Below are positions 16,402 through 24,242 of a DNA stretch of 37,104 nucleotides, piece by piece. How positions within the stretch are numbered: the first letter of the stretch is position 1; every line of letters starts with the position of its first letter. A program made the translations under genes and the position numbers. Under the pieces are notes generated by a model. The model did no database searches and was not told the DNA's origin. It saw only the letters and a program-made list of their open reading frames with translations. The DNA is taken from NCBI GenBank assembly GCA_030835085.1, contig JAUQWQ010000162.1, forward strand, positions 1 through 37,104, read 5' to 3'. Origin of the DNA: Ignavibacteria bacterium (lineage in GTDB: Bacteria > Bacteroidota > Ignavibacteria > Tepidaquicellales > OLB5).

Positions 16402-17442
16402 CTATCTGAAAAATGTTCTGGCAACATCATAAAAATCGTCACCTACGGTTTTCAGGCTCTCAACTGCATCCTGTATGGGGATATCAATAATTTCAGTTCC
16501 CTTTAATGCAGCCATTCTGCCGAACTTACCTTCTTTCACCATTTCAACCGCGTGCACGCCGAACCTGCTGCCCAATACCCTGTCATATGCGGTTGGTGAG
16601 CCGCCCCTTTGTATGTGACCCAAAATTGTAGCCCTTGTTTCAACTCCTGTTTTCTTCTCAATTATCTCCGCAAGCAGGTTTGCTATTCCGCCAAGCCTTA
16701 CATGCCCGAATGCATCCAGCTTTTCATCCTGAAGTATCATCTCAGAAGCTTTCTGGTCAGATTCGCTAATCTTTGCGCCTTCGGCAACAACTATAATTGA
16801 AAATGTCCTTCCGCGTTTTTCCCTGTCATTCATAACCTTTATAACATCGTCAATCCTGATCTCTTTTTCAGGAATCAAGATCAGGTCCGCCCCGCCTGCA
16901 ATTCCAGCATGCATAGCGATCCATCCGGCATGCCTGCCCATTACTTCAATGATCATAGCGCGGTGATGTGATTCTGCCGTAGTGTGAATCCTGTCAATTG
17001 CATCCATTGCAATATTTACCGCAGTATCAAAACCAAAAGTATAGTCAGTTCCGTTCAGGTCGTTATCAATTGTTTTAGGTACACCAACTACTTTAAAACC
17101 GGTTTTGGCAAGCTTATTGGCGACTCCAAGTGTATCTTCACCTCCGATGGCTATCAATGCGTCAAGTCCAAGCTTTTTGGCGTTTTCAATGACCTTCTGC
17201 TCACCGCCTTCAATTTTGTAGGGATTTGTTCTCGATGTTCCAAGTATTGTTCCGCCCTTTTGCAGAATGCCCGAAACAGAGTTCATATCCAGCGGCCTGG
17301 TATAGATATCAACAAGTCCTTTCCAGCCATTTTCAATTCCAACACATTCCCATCCGTACGAAAGCGATTTCCTAACAATTGCTCGTATTACTGCGTTCAA
17401 TCCGGGGCAATCACCGCCGCCGGTCAACATTCCAATTTTCAT
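16402..17442 (-). CDS. 6-phosphofructokinase, probably pyrophosphate-dependent
   Basis: 346 residues. Phosphorylates fructose-6-phosphate in glycolysis. Conserved parts: GGGDCPGLNAVIR at the N-terminus, GTSRTNPYK, PKTIDND (122-128, catalytic base D126), and MGRHAGWIA. The phosphoryl-donor residues decide the type. ATP enzymes have GGDGS and a glycine in the PGTIDND loop. This protein has GGEDT (100-104) with aspartate in place of that glycine, and lysine in PKTIDND. Those two substitutions are the marks of pyrophosphate-dependent enzymes, and the whole sequence matches what I recall of the actinobacterial group III PPi-PFK. If so, the step is reversible. The gene begins five bases after the GT9 gene's stop, so they are one operon. 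Confidence 0.9.
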   Translation of the reverse strand: MKIGMLTGGGDCPGLNAVIRAIVRKSLSYGWECVGIENGWKGLVDIYTRPLDMNSVSGILQKGGTILGTSRTNPYKIEGGEQKVIENAKKLGLDALIAIGGEDTLGVANKLAKTGFKVVGVPKTIDNDLNGTDYTFGFDTAVNIAMDAIDRIHTTAESHHRAMIIEVMGRHAGWIAMHAGIAGGADLILIPEKEIRIDDVIKVMNDREKRGRTFSIIVVAEGAKISESDQKASEMILQDEKLDAFGHVRLGGIANLLAEIIEKKTGVETRATILGHIQRGGSPTAYDRVLGSRFGVHAVEMVKEGKFGRMAALKGTEIIDIPIQDAVESLKTVGDDFYDVARTFFR

Positions 17443-17447
17443 TTATT

Positions 17448-18644
17448 TTAGTTCTCCTGTACTTGTAATATGTTCAAAAATAATTCAGGTTTTAATGCCT
17501 TTCGTATTTCCATGTAAACTTCATCTGCGGTTATCTCCTGCATACATGTGGGCTTATTGCAGCCGTAATCATGCCCAAGGTATAAACAGGGCGAACAGAA
17601 TTTACTGCTCTGAATAGTTATAGCCTTTTTATTATAAGCTCCCCATTTAACCGGGTTTGTGGGTCCATGAAGCCCTACAGTTCTGGTGCCCACACAGGTT
17701 GAAACATGTAATATGCCTGTATTACTGCAAAGCATAAGCTTGGCACGCTCAACAAGTGCTGCAGATTGCTCCAGGGTGTAATGCCCCGCTGTGTTGATGG
17801 AAAAATCTTTTAAAGCCTCATGCAGCGGGTCGCATAAATATTTCTCAAAATTAGTACCGGTAATGATAATTACCAGGTTCTTATCAGCATCATGAAGTCT
17901 TTTCCCAACATTAATGTAATTTTCCAGTGCCCATTCCCTTGGTTTACCGTTCTCACCGCAGCCGGGGTGAAAACAAATAACTGTTTTATCTTCAAGATTA
18001 TGTTCTTTCCAGAAGTCGTCACGGAACTTTCTGTGCTCAGGTTTCAGGAAAAATTCAAGCTGAAGCTCATCATAATCATACTCGCCGCTTACGGGAACGA
18101 TACCTAAAGGTATCAGCAGATCCATAAAGTTCTCCACTTCGTGTTTTGTGCGGCTGTGGGCTATTACCGCATCATTAACAACATGTTTCCACTGCCCTTT
18201 TGTTCTGAAGCCTATTGAATAATCTCTGCGTGTAAAAATAGTTATCAGTGAATTAATCCTTTCCCATTGACCCGCATCTATTACAACTTCGTATTTTGTC
18301 TTTCGAAGCTCCTTGATAAACCTGTAAAAATTCACCGGATTTTTAAGGAAATCATACACCCTGCAATTAATAATCCGGTCAACATATGGTATCTTCTGAA
18401 TAACAGAAATATTAATATCGCTGCACATAAATGTTATTTTGGCATTGGGGAATGAATTTTTGAGCTTTCTGAGCGTCGGAATAAGCAAAATTCCATCACC
18501 AATTGCAGCAAGCTTGATAAACAAAATATTCTGTATATCTTCTATTGGTAAGCGTCTTTTCCTGCGTGTAAATAAAGCTATAAATAACACAAGAGGTATC
18601 CCAAAATACCTGTCAAAAAACCTGAAAATCTTTTTTCTTCGCAT
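17448..18644 (-). CDS. Family 9 glycosyltransferase (heptosyltransferase-like)
   Basis: 398 residues. GT9 features: an N-terminal IQNILFIKLAAIGDGILLIPTLRKLKNSFP, the acceptor-side block, then VICFHPGCGENGKPREWALENY and the nucleotide-sugar block LMLCSNTGILHVSTCVGTRTVGLHGPTNPVKWG. GT9 enzymes add heptose or other sugars to the lipopolysaccharide core or to other envelope glycans. A basic, hydrophobic N-terminus (RRKKIFRFF...PLVLFIALFTRRKRR) may tether it to the membrane. A cysteine-rich C-terminal stretch (FCSPCLYLGHDYGCNKPTCMQEI) with four cysteines resembles that in other GT9 proteins of this group. Acceptor unknown. It is first in an operon with phosphofructokinase. Confidence 0.85.
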   Translation of the reverse strand: MRRKKIFRFFDRYFGIPLVLFIALFTRRKRRLPIEDIQNILFIKLAAIGDGILLIPTLRKLKNSFPNAKITFMCSDINISVIQKIPYVDRIINCRVYDFLKNPVNFYRFIKELRKTKYEVVIDAGQWERINSLITIFTRRDYSIGFRTKGQWKHVVNDAVIAHSRTKHEVENFMDLLIPLGIVPVSGEYDYDELQLEFFLKPEHRKFRDDFWKEHNLEDKTVICFHPGCGENGKPREWALENYINVGKRLHDADKNLVIIITGTNFEKYLCDPLHEALKDFSINTAGHYTLEQSAALVERAKLMLCSNTGILHVSTCVGTRTVGLHGPTNPVKWGAYNKKAITIQSSKFCSPCLYLGHDYGCNKPTCMQEITADEVYMEIRKALKPELFLNILQVQEN

Positions 18645-18771
18645 CTGTAATGGAAAGATAATTAAATATATATTTTATATCAATTCAGCTATCTATATTT
18701 ACAACCGCAATCTGCTTTTTACGTTCCATAAAGTGAAAATTTTGCGTATTTTGTAACTTAACAGCAAGTAA

Positions 18772-19173
18772 ATGATATCAAAAGCTCAGCAGAAGAAACT
18801 GGTTAATACAGCTTTAAAAGTACTGAAAAACTCATATTCACCTCATTCAGGCTTTAAGGTCGGTTCTGCCCTATTAGGCAAAAATGGTAAGGTTTATGCC
18901 GGTACCAATGTAGAATTTGACGCTTTTTCGCTGACAGTATGCGCTGAGCGCGCTGCTTTATTCAACGGAATTTCAGGCGGCGAGAAAAAGTTCAACGCAA
19001 TTGCTATTGCAGCCGGTTCAGATAAATTCATTTATCCATGCGGACTTTGCAGGCAGGCTTTAGTTGAGTTCAATCCGGAAATGGAAGTGATATTAATAAC
19101 AAAGAGCAAAAAGGTTAAACATTTTATTTTAAAAGATATTATTCCAAATTATTTCAAGTTAAACAGAGTATAA
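18772..19173 (+). CDS. cdd: Cytidine deaminase
   Basis: 133 residues, the size of the small tetrameric type. Hydrolyses cytidine and deoxycytidine to uridine and deoxyuridine for pyrimidine salvage. Zinc site: [10 protein letters not shown] (C57, catalytic E59) with [11 protein letters not shown] (C90, C93). The substrate loop GTNVEFDAF has N46 and E48 in place. It begins a run of plus-strand genes and is 14 bases from thymidine kinase, so both salvage steps are co-expressed. Confidence 0.93.
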   Translation: MISKAQQKKLVNTALKVLKNSYSPHSGFKVGSALLGKNGKVYAGTNVEFDAFSLTVCAERAALFNGISGGEKKFNAIAIAAGSDKFIYPCGLCRQALVEFNPEMEVILITKSKKVKHFILKDIIPNYFKLNRV

Positions 19174-19187
19174 AGAAAATACGGGTT

Positions 19188-19754
19188 ATGCACGATATTG
19201 AAAATAAAAAAATGATGGGGCAGATAGAAGTTATCTGCGGAAGTATGTTCAGCGGAAAAACTGAAGAGCTGATTAGAAGGCTCAGACGGGCACAAATAGC
19301 AAAACAAAAAGTAGAGATATTTAAGCCTAAGATAGATAACCGGTACAGTGAAAGCGATATTGTTTCTCACAGCGAACAAAAAATACCCAGTACCGTTGTT
19401 GAAACAGCAGAGCAGATTCTTCTCTTTTCAGCTGAAGCAGATGTTATTGGCGTTGATGAAGCTCAATTTTTCGATTCATACCTTGTTGAAGTATGCCAAA
19501 AGCTTGCCGCGCAGGGTAAACGGGTAATAGTTGCAGGTTTGGATACGGATTACCGGGCTATTCCGTTTGAACCAATGCCCCAATTGCTTGCAATTGCTGA
19601 GTATATAACCAAGACCCTGGCAGTCTGTATGAAATGCGGCGCTCCTGCAAATCGTACTCAGCGTATATCTAATACCGGTGACAGGGTCCTTGTTGGAGCT
19701 ACTGACCTGTACGAAGCACGATGCAGAAGCTGTTATGAAGAACCAACGGATTAA
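19188..19754 (+). CDS. tdk: Thymidine kinase, type II
   Basis: 188 residues. Phosphorylates thymidine (and deoxyuridine) to dTMP. Walker [11 protein letters not shown] (about 18-27), the Walker B-like VDEAQFFD (D90), and the four-cysteine zinc lasso at C147-C150 and C179-C182 are all present, as is the lasso loop residue block [16 protein letters not shown]. It lies between cytidine deaminase and a DUF1801 gene, with a 5-base gap to the latter. The start could also be at one of the methionines at residues 9-10, just before the first strand; the ATG at 19188 is kept as the longest form. Confidence 0.93.
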   Translation: MHDIENKKMMGQIEVICGSMFSGKTEELIRRLRRAQIAKQKVEIFKPKIDNRYSESDIVSHSEQKIPSTVVETAEQILLFSAEADVIGVDEAQFFDSYLVEVCQKLAAQGKRVIVAGLDTDYRAIPFEPMPQLLAIAEYITKTLAVCMKCGAPANRTQRISNTGDRVLVGATDLYEARCRSCYEEPTD

Positions 19755-19759
19755 TTAAC

Positions 19760-20191
19760 ATGTCCAGAGTTATTCATCCGGATTTTTTGGCATTATTGGA
19801 GTTGAAAGACCCGGTTTTAGTTGAGATTTTTACTGATCTTAGAGCATTTGTGATGGATATTTATCCCGATTGTTATGAATTGTTATACCATACTCATGCA
19901 CTAACTGCAGTATTTTCCGTAACAGAAAAACTTTCCGATGCTTATTGTATGCTTCCTGTATACACAAATCACGTAAATCTTGGCTTCAACAAAGGCACAT
20001 TGCTTGATGACCCTCATAAACTTCTTAAGGGAACAGGAAAACTAATTCGCCACATTCCGGTCAATAGTTATGGAGATTACAGGAGCAATAAAGTAAAAGC
20101 GCTAATCAATTCTGCAATTGATCTTGCAAAAAAAGACTATGAAAATATAGCTAAAGTAAACGGTAAAACAATTTCAAAAATAAAAAAGTGA
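19760..20191 (+). CDS. DUF1801-like protein
   Basis: 143 residues, cytoplasmic. The centre and end fit the DUF1801 (YdhG-like) fold: VNLGFNKGTLLDDPHKLLKGTGKLIRHIPVNSYGDYRSNKVKALINSAIDLA, where members have an L(x)FxKGA(x)LxDP, GxGKxxRHI pattern. An N-terminal helix pair (DFLALLELKDPVLVEIFTDLR) leads in. No catalytic residues are known for the family. It follows tdk by five bases, so is likely read through from the salvage genes. Confidence 0.7.
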   Translation: MSRVIHPDFLALLELKDPVLVEIFTDLRAFVMDIYPDCYELLYHTHALTAVFSVTEKLSDAYCMLPVYTNHVNLGFNKGTLLDDPHKLLKGTGKLIRHIPVNSYGDYRSNKVKALINSAIDLAKKDYENIAKVNGKTISKIKK

Positions 20192-20224
20192 AGCTGTATT
20201 CATTTAACATTATTTGATAGATTA

Positions 20225-20261
20225 TTGAAAAAAGTAATAACATCTTTCGGTTCAGCGTTTA
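20225..20261 (+). repeat. Left 37-bp direct repeat, copy of the LOG-gene 5' end
   Basis: These 37 bases are identical to 20767-20803, the first 12 codons of the LOG-like gene and one base more. In this copy they run straight into the DUF559 frame, adding MKKVITSFGSAF to its N-terminus. The identity stops at 20262. There is no good Shine-Dalgarno site before this copy. Confidence 0.9.
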
Positions 20262-20719
20262 AAGCGACCTCCCCAACCCCCCCAAAGGAGGGGCTTGAAA
20301 AGCAAAAGCCTGGCTATATTACGGCTAATCCTTTGAGTTATAATATTATCAAGCAGATCAGAGATGAACTTAAAAAGAATCATACTGAAGCAGAAACCAT
20401 AATTTGGGAATATCTAAAAAACAAAAAGACCGGTTATAAGATAAGAAGACAGCATATAGTAGATAATTTTATTGCTGATTTTATTTGCCTCCCCAAAAAA
20501 CTAATTATTGAAATTGACGGGAAGATCCATAAATTTCAAAAAGAGTATGATCAAATGAGAACTGAGAGATTCAAAGAATTGAAATTTACAATAATAAGAT
20601 TTACAAATGAAGAAGTAAAAGAAAATCCCAATGAAGTTTTTTTACAAATAAATCAAATACTCGAAAACAGCGTAGATCCAGACTCCCCTCCTTTGGAGGG
20701 GCTGGGGGAGGTCATTTAA
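20225..20719 (+). CDS. DUF559 endonuclease-like protein in an inserted element
   Basis: 164 residues from the TTG at 20225. Residues 1-12 come from the copied start of the LOG-like gene; 14-24 (TSPTPPKEG) are coded by the left inverted repeat; 34-147 are the DUF559 domain; and the tail DSPPLEGLGEVI is coded by the right inverted repeat. The domain shows the Vsr-like PDDEXK pattern: THAE-type motif HTEAETIIWEYL, YKIRRQHIVDNFIADF (D85), LIIEIDGKIH (E96, D98, H102), YDQMRTERFKEL. DUF559 is related to very-short-patch and other DNA nucleases, so it probably cuts DNA. Without the borrowed TTG, the first in-frame start is a TTG at the domain edge. No transposase is present. Confidence 0.8.
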   Translation: MKKVITSFGSAFKATSPTPPKEGLEKQKPGYITANPLSYNIIKQIRDELKKNHTEAETIIWEYLKNKKTGYKIRRQHIVDNFIADFICLPKKLIIEIDGKIHKFQKEYDQMRTERFKELKFTIIRFTNEEVKENPNEVFLQINQILENSVDPDSPPLEGLGEVI

Positions 20720-20766
20720 GAGTATTGCAATAATTATCACCTTTTTGTAGAATTGATGGAGGTCAT
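20262..20766 (+). mobile_element. DUF559-bearing insertion with GC-rich terminal inverted repeats
   Basis: The material between the two 37-bp direct repeats. Its left arm (20266-20293) reads GACCTCCCC ... CCAAAGGAGGGG, and its right arm (20685-20713), reverse-complemented, reads GACCTCCCCC ... CCAAAGGAGGGG, differing at three positions. Each arm can also fold on itself. The arms bound the DUF559 reading frame, and a further 53 bases follow, carrying a second GGAGGTCATTT (20758-20768, copy of 20707-20717) that supplies the ribosome site of the LOG-like gene. There is no transposase, integrase or RNA-guide feature. I infer an insertion; the exact edges could differ by some tens of bases. Confidence 0.7.
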
Positions 20767-20803
20767 TTGAAAAAAGTAATAACATCTTTCGGTTCAGCGT
20801 TTA
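20767..20803 (+). repeat. Right 37-bp direct repeat, 5' end of the LOG-like gene
   Basis: Exact copy of 20225-20261. Here the sequence continues into the intact LOG-like gene. Paired with the left copy it flanks the DUF559 element. Confidence 0.9.
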
Positions 20804-21297
20804 TAAATGAAAACGAACCTTTATATTCGGAGATTACTGATATTGGTAAATATATAGCTGAAGCTGGTTACACCATTTGCAGCGGCGGATATTATGGCAC
20901 TATGGAGGCAATTTCAAAAGGCGCAAAAGCTGCAGGAGGTAAAACGATCGGAATAACTGTTAAGGGCTGGAAAGCCTCTCCGAACAATTTTATTGATGAA
21001 GTTGTAGAAATGCCAAACCTAATGGAAAGAATTGTTGAACTGATAGGGATTGCTGATGCTTACTTAATTTTCAGAGGAGGCACAGGCACATTGGTTGAAA
21101 TTTCAGTTGCACTTGAACTGATGAACAAAAGATCTATGCCTGAGAAGAAAATGATATTTTATAGTGATTTCTGGAAGAATATGATTGAAATATTAAAACA
21201 GGATTCCCCCAAACTGAAAGATATGATAAACAGAAATGTTATTTTTATCCATGATGCAGGCGAAATAAAAAACACCCTGAATATAATACCCTCTTAA
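20767..21297 (+). CDS. LOG / TIGR00725-like nucleotide-binding protein
   Basis: 176 residues, a Rossmann-like fold of the LOG (former lysine decarboxylase-like) family: ITSFGSAF, ICSGGYYGTMEAISKGAKAAGGKTIGITV, and RGGTGTLVEISVALELM, equivalent to the GGxGTxxE active-site motif. Plant and bacterial LOG enzymes split cytokinin ribotides; the small bacterial TIGR00725 group has no settled substrate. The start is TTG (20767) with GGAGG four bases ahead. The whole family length is kept even though an element sits upstream, because the 37 bases of the 5' end are present twice. Confidence 0.85.
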   Translation: MKKVITSFGSAFINENEPLYSEITDIGKYIAEAGYTICSGGYYGTMEAISKGAKAAGGKTIGITVKGWKASPNNFIDEVVEMPNLMERIVELIGIADAYLIFRGGTGTLVEISVALELMNKRSMPEKKMIFYSDFWKNMIEILKQDSPKLKDMINRNVIFIHDAGEIKNTLNIIPS

Positions 21298-21356
21298 AAT
21301 CTTTTATATATAAATTATTTACCCTAAATTAGTAAAATTCCAGGGAGGTAAAACTC

Positions 21357-22637
21357 ATGAAAAAAAGTCTTACAGTAATTTTATCTATTGCAGTATTTAT
21401 TTTGATGCATTGTGAATCATTTTCACAATGGGTTGAGCTCAATAGCGGTGTAAGTGTTAAATTAAATTCACTTAGCTCAATAAAAGATCTTACTACATGG
21501 GCCTGCGGTAATAATGGCACGGTTATAAAGAGCAGTAATATGGGTGATACTTGGTCAAATGGCAACCAATCCGGGATAACTTCCGGCATAACACTTAATC
21601 ATATCTATTGTATAAATCAAAATATAGTCTTCTCTTCAGGTACCGACGGTTCTTCCGCATTCCTTTACAGAACAGTCAATGCCGGCGATTCCTGGGAAGT
21701 TATGAAACAGCAGCCGGGCGGTAAACTCAATGCCCTGCATTTTATTGATAACAATACAGGTATATTGATTGGCGACCCTGTTGGAGGAAGATGGTCGATC
21801 TGGAAAACTGTAAATGGCGGTACCAATTGGGACTCAACCGGATGCTATTTACCTCAAAATGGAAATGAAAAAGGATTTGCAAATTCTTTGTGGGCTTCCG
21901 GAAATAATATCTGGTTCGGTACGGATAATTTCAGGATATATAATACCAATAATTATGCTTCAAGCTGGCATGTTCAGCCAACAGGAACTGAAAAAAATTC
22001 CGTATCATTATGGTTTGATTTTGATTTCAACATAGGTCTTACAGGGAATGTAAACTTATTGAGGACATTGAACAGCGGAAGCACATGGAACGTTGAATCA
22101 TTACCAGGCAGCGGAAACATAGTCAGTGTTACAGGCAGCGCACATTCCAGGTTCAACTGGGCAATAAGGGCTGATAATAAAATATACCTTGACCCCCATA
22201 ACAGTACTACTTGGGAACTTGATTATTCAGCCCCAAACGGCAATTATACTTTTATAACAATTGAAAGGAATGGTTATTTCAGCGGAGCGGTTTTTGCATT
22301 AAGAGATAACGGCGGAATTTCGCGTACTTATTTTCTTGCCCTTGGAATTAATACTATTTCTTCTAATGTTCCTGAAAGATTCAAACTCGATCAAAATTAC
22401 CCAAACCCCTTTAACCCCGTTACAAAAATCAGATTTGCATTACCTGAAGCGGGAAATGTGAATCTTACGGTTTTTGATATAACAGGAAAAGAAATTGAAA
22501 CGCTTGTAAACGGAAAAATGGAACCGGGAATTTTTGAGGCAGATTTCAATGCATCAAAACTTAACAGTGGTGTTTATTTTTACAGACTAAGTACTGAAAA
22601 AATTTCTGAAACGAAAAAGATGATTTTAATTAAATAG
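21357..22637 (+). CDS. Secreted BNR/Asp-box propeller protein with T9SS sorting domain
   Basis: 426 residues. GGGAGG lies upstream of the ATG. Signal peptide about 1-22 (ending SFSQ). The body holds repeated blades with GNNGTVIKSSNMGDTWS, TVNAGDSWEVM, KTVNGGTNWDST and LNSGSTWNVES, i.e. the S/TxDxGxTW-like Asp-box of sialidase-type or Ycf48-like propellers. A T9SS type A domain ends it (KLDQNYPNPFNPVTKIRFALP to KKMILIK). Role unknown; probably a cell-surface or released protein. The next gene is a paralogue sharing GDPVGGRWSIWK-type blocks, 89 bases downstream. Confidence 0.85.
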   Translation: MKKSLTVILSIAVFILMHCESFSQWVELNSGVSVKLNSLSSIKDLTTWACGNNGTVIKSSNMGDTWSNGNQSGITSGITLNHIYCINQNIVFSSGTDGSSAFLYRTVNAGDSWEVMKQQPGGKLNALHFIDNNTGILIGDPVGGRWSIWKTVNGGTNWDSTGCYLPQNGNEKGFANSLWASGNNIWFGTDNFRIYNTNNYASSWHVQPTGTEKNSVSLWFDFDFNIGLTGNVNLLRTLNSGSTWNVESLPGSGNIVSVTGSAHSRFNWAIRADNKIYLDPHNSTTWELDYSAPNGNYTFITIERNGYFSGAVFALRDNGGISRTYFLALGINTISSNVPERFKLDQNYPNPFNPVTKIRFALPEAGNVNLTVFDITGKEIETLVNGKMEPGIFEADFNASKLNSGVYFYRLSTEKISETKKMILIK

Positions 22638-22689
22638 CTGTTAATTAAATACATATATTTATTTACTTACAATTCGCATGATTTAATAT

Positions 22690-22697
22690 TATTTTTG
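22690..22697 (+). promoter_or_regulatory. Possible -7 promoter element of the second propeller gene
   Basis: TATTTTTG matches TAnnTTTG; a TTA lies 20 bases upstream in place of TTG. Transcription would start about 25 bases before the ATG, leaving room for the AAGGAG ribosome site. Confidence 0.4.
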
Positions 22698-22726
22698 TGT
22701 AATTGCTTTTCCTTAAGGAGAATGAA

Positions 22727-24058
22727 ATGAAACATTTTATTTTGTTTCTTTTAATTATCGCTCACCTTCAATCCCAATCCATCAATTATGAATACAGAAT
22801 TAACTGGTCTGAACAGGTATCCGGCGTAACTGCTGCATTAAATTGTATAACATCAGACCCGCACAATCTTGCAGCAATTTATGCTTGCGGAAAAAATGGG
22901 GTGGTACTCAAGTCATTGGTGCCGGGAAACGAATGGATAAATATTGGTATCAACGGAATACCGGATAATATTGAACTTTATACTATCAGTACAATTACTC
23001 CAAACATAGTTGTGACAGCCGGGAATATTGGCAATGATACGTATGTATACAGGTCAGATAACGGAGGTTTGAACTGGAACCTTGTTTTTACTCAAAACGA
23101 AGGAAAGATAAATATTGTTTATCTGGGGTATAATTATTCATCGATCATGATTGGAAATCCCGTTGGAGGCAGATGGTCCATATGGAAAAGCGTAAATGCA
23201 GGTCAAAGCTGGGATTCAACCGGAATGTATTTACCTCAAAATGAAAATGAAGCAGGTTTTCCAAATTCATTTGCCGGAAGTTTTTTTTATGATAGGTTTT
23301 GTTTTGGGACTGATAACCACAGAATCTACTCTACATCTAATTATGGTACAAATTGGGTTACTCAATACCTGCCCGATGAAAATATATACTCAATATCCAG
23401 TACAGGTCCATATTTAATTTGCGGAGGTGTTAACTTATTCAGCAGTTCTGATTATGGGCAGGTATGGACACCTGAGGAAACTTCCGGATCAGGGAATATT
23501 AACAGTATAGTATACCCCGGTTTAATAATAATAACCCCCACAGATAATTTATTAAACTCCCCCACCCTGATGATAAGGAATAATAACATTTATTATACAG
23601 ATAATGGCGGCGGTTCTGATTGGGAGGTAAAGTATAGTCCTGAAGCGGGTAATTATACAAATATGATAGCTGTTTCAAACAGTATTTATGCGGTCAGGGA
23701 TGATGGCGGAATTACCCGTGGAATAGTAGACTACATAACTTCAGTTGAACCGAATAACTATCCTTATGCATTTGAATTGAAACAAAATTATCCGAATCCG
23801 TTTAACCCTAAAACAACTATTCCGATCTATGTTTACCGGTCAACACATATTAAGCTTAATATCTACAGTTCAACCGGCAGGCTGATGGAAACACTGGTTG
23901 ATGAACAAATGAATATATTAACGCTTGATAATATTATCAGCTACGGTTATCCGCACAGGGTGGAGTGGGATGCAACCGATTATCCCAGTGGTGTTTATTA
24001 TTACGAGGTTATTGGAGATGATTTTAAGGAAGCCAGGAAAATGATGTTGATAAAGTAA
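22727..24058 (+). CDS. Secreted BNR/Asp-box propeller protein with T9SS sorting domain (paralogue)
   Basis: 443 residues. I use the ATG at 22727 because AAGGAG precedes it by the right distance and a signal peptide starts there (KHFILFLLIIAHLQSQS); an upstream in-frame TTG is less likely. The body shares whole blocks with the previous gene (GNPVGGRWSIWKSVNAGQSW, STGMYLPQNENEAGFPNS, YFGTDN-like FGTDNHRIY), so the pair is a tandem duplication. The T9SS domain (ELKQNYPNPFNPKTTI to RKMMLIK) has an unusual insert, DEQMNILTLDNIISYGYPHR, before VEWDATDYPSGVYYYEV. Role unknown. Confidence 0.85.
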   Translation: MKHFILFLLIIAHLQSQSINYEYRINWSEQVSGVTAALNCITSDPHNLAAIYACGKNGVVLKSLVPGNEWINIGINGIPDNIELYTISTITPNIVVTAGNIGNDTYVYRSDNGGLNWNLVFTQNEGKINIVYLGYNYSSIMIGNPVGGRWSIWKSVNAGQSWDSTGMYLPQNENEAGFPNSFAGSFFYDRFCFGTDNHRIYSTSNYGTNWVTQYLPDENIYSISSTGPYLICGGVNLFSSSDYGQVWTPEETSGSGNINSIVYPGLIIITPTDNLLNSPTLMIRNNNIYYTDNGGGSDWEVKYSPEAGNYTNMIAVSNSIYAVRDDGGITRGIVDYITSVEPNNYPYAFELKQNYPNPFNPKTTIPIYVYRSTHIKLNIYSSTGRLMETLVDEQMNILTLDNIISYGYPHRVEWDATDYPSGVYYYEVIGDDFKEARKMMLIK

Positions 24059-24112
24059 TGCAATTACTTTTGAAATCCCGCAGGGCGGGACTAGTAAAAT
24101 AACGAAGTTATT
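24052..24112 (+). repeat. Run of three hairpins, each with a 3-base loop
   Basis: AAAGTAAT-GCA-ATTACTTT (24052-24070, overlapping the stop codon), TCCCGC-AGG-GCGGGA (24076-24090) and AATAAC-GAA-GTTATT (24098-24112). All stems are perfect and all loops are three bases long. The first has a short T-run after it and may help end transcription of the propeller gene. Confidence 0.7.
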
Positions 24113-24187
24113 GTACAACCTTGATTCTAAGGCTGGTTAAATAAACAAGTTACTGTGCAGCCATGTTTTTAACACTGATCAATTGAT
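24101..24187 (+). repeat. Two degenerate copies of a ~43-bp intergenic unit
   Basis: Copy A (24101-24143) and copy B (24144-24187) align as AACGAAGTTATTG and AACAAGTTACTG, then the CCTTG/CCATG and GGCTG/CACTG blocks; about three quarters of positions agree. A third copy lies on the minus strand at 34291-34332, about five sixths identical to copy A. Copies A and C both follow T9SS genes. Confidence 0.6.
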
Positions 24188-24196
24188 ATCTAAAAT

Positions 24197-24231
24197 GCGC
24201 CGGTCCGTAAATAGCCGCTGTGAACCGGCGC
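24197..24231 (-). terminator. Possible terminator after the DUF1579 gene
   Basis: Stem GCGCCGGT (24197-24204) with ACCGGCGC (24224-24231), a 19-base loop, then ATTTTAG on the minus strand. The T-tract is short, so this is only moderately supported. Confidence 0.45.
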
Positions 24232-24242
24232 CGCTAAAAGAA

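Noticed and set aside
20262-20766. The DUF559 element as an ordinary insertion sequence
   Set aside because: No transposase or recombinase is encoded, and a 37-bp duplication is longer than insertion sequences normally make.
22621-22660. The repeated TTAATTAAATA around the stop at 22637 as a terminator
   Set aside because: A/T-only stem without a stable core.
24098-24112. AATAACGAAGTTATT as a loxP-like site
   Set aside because: It shares a few bases with a loxP arm but lacks a spacer and a second arm; it is a simple hairpin.
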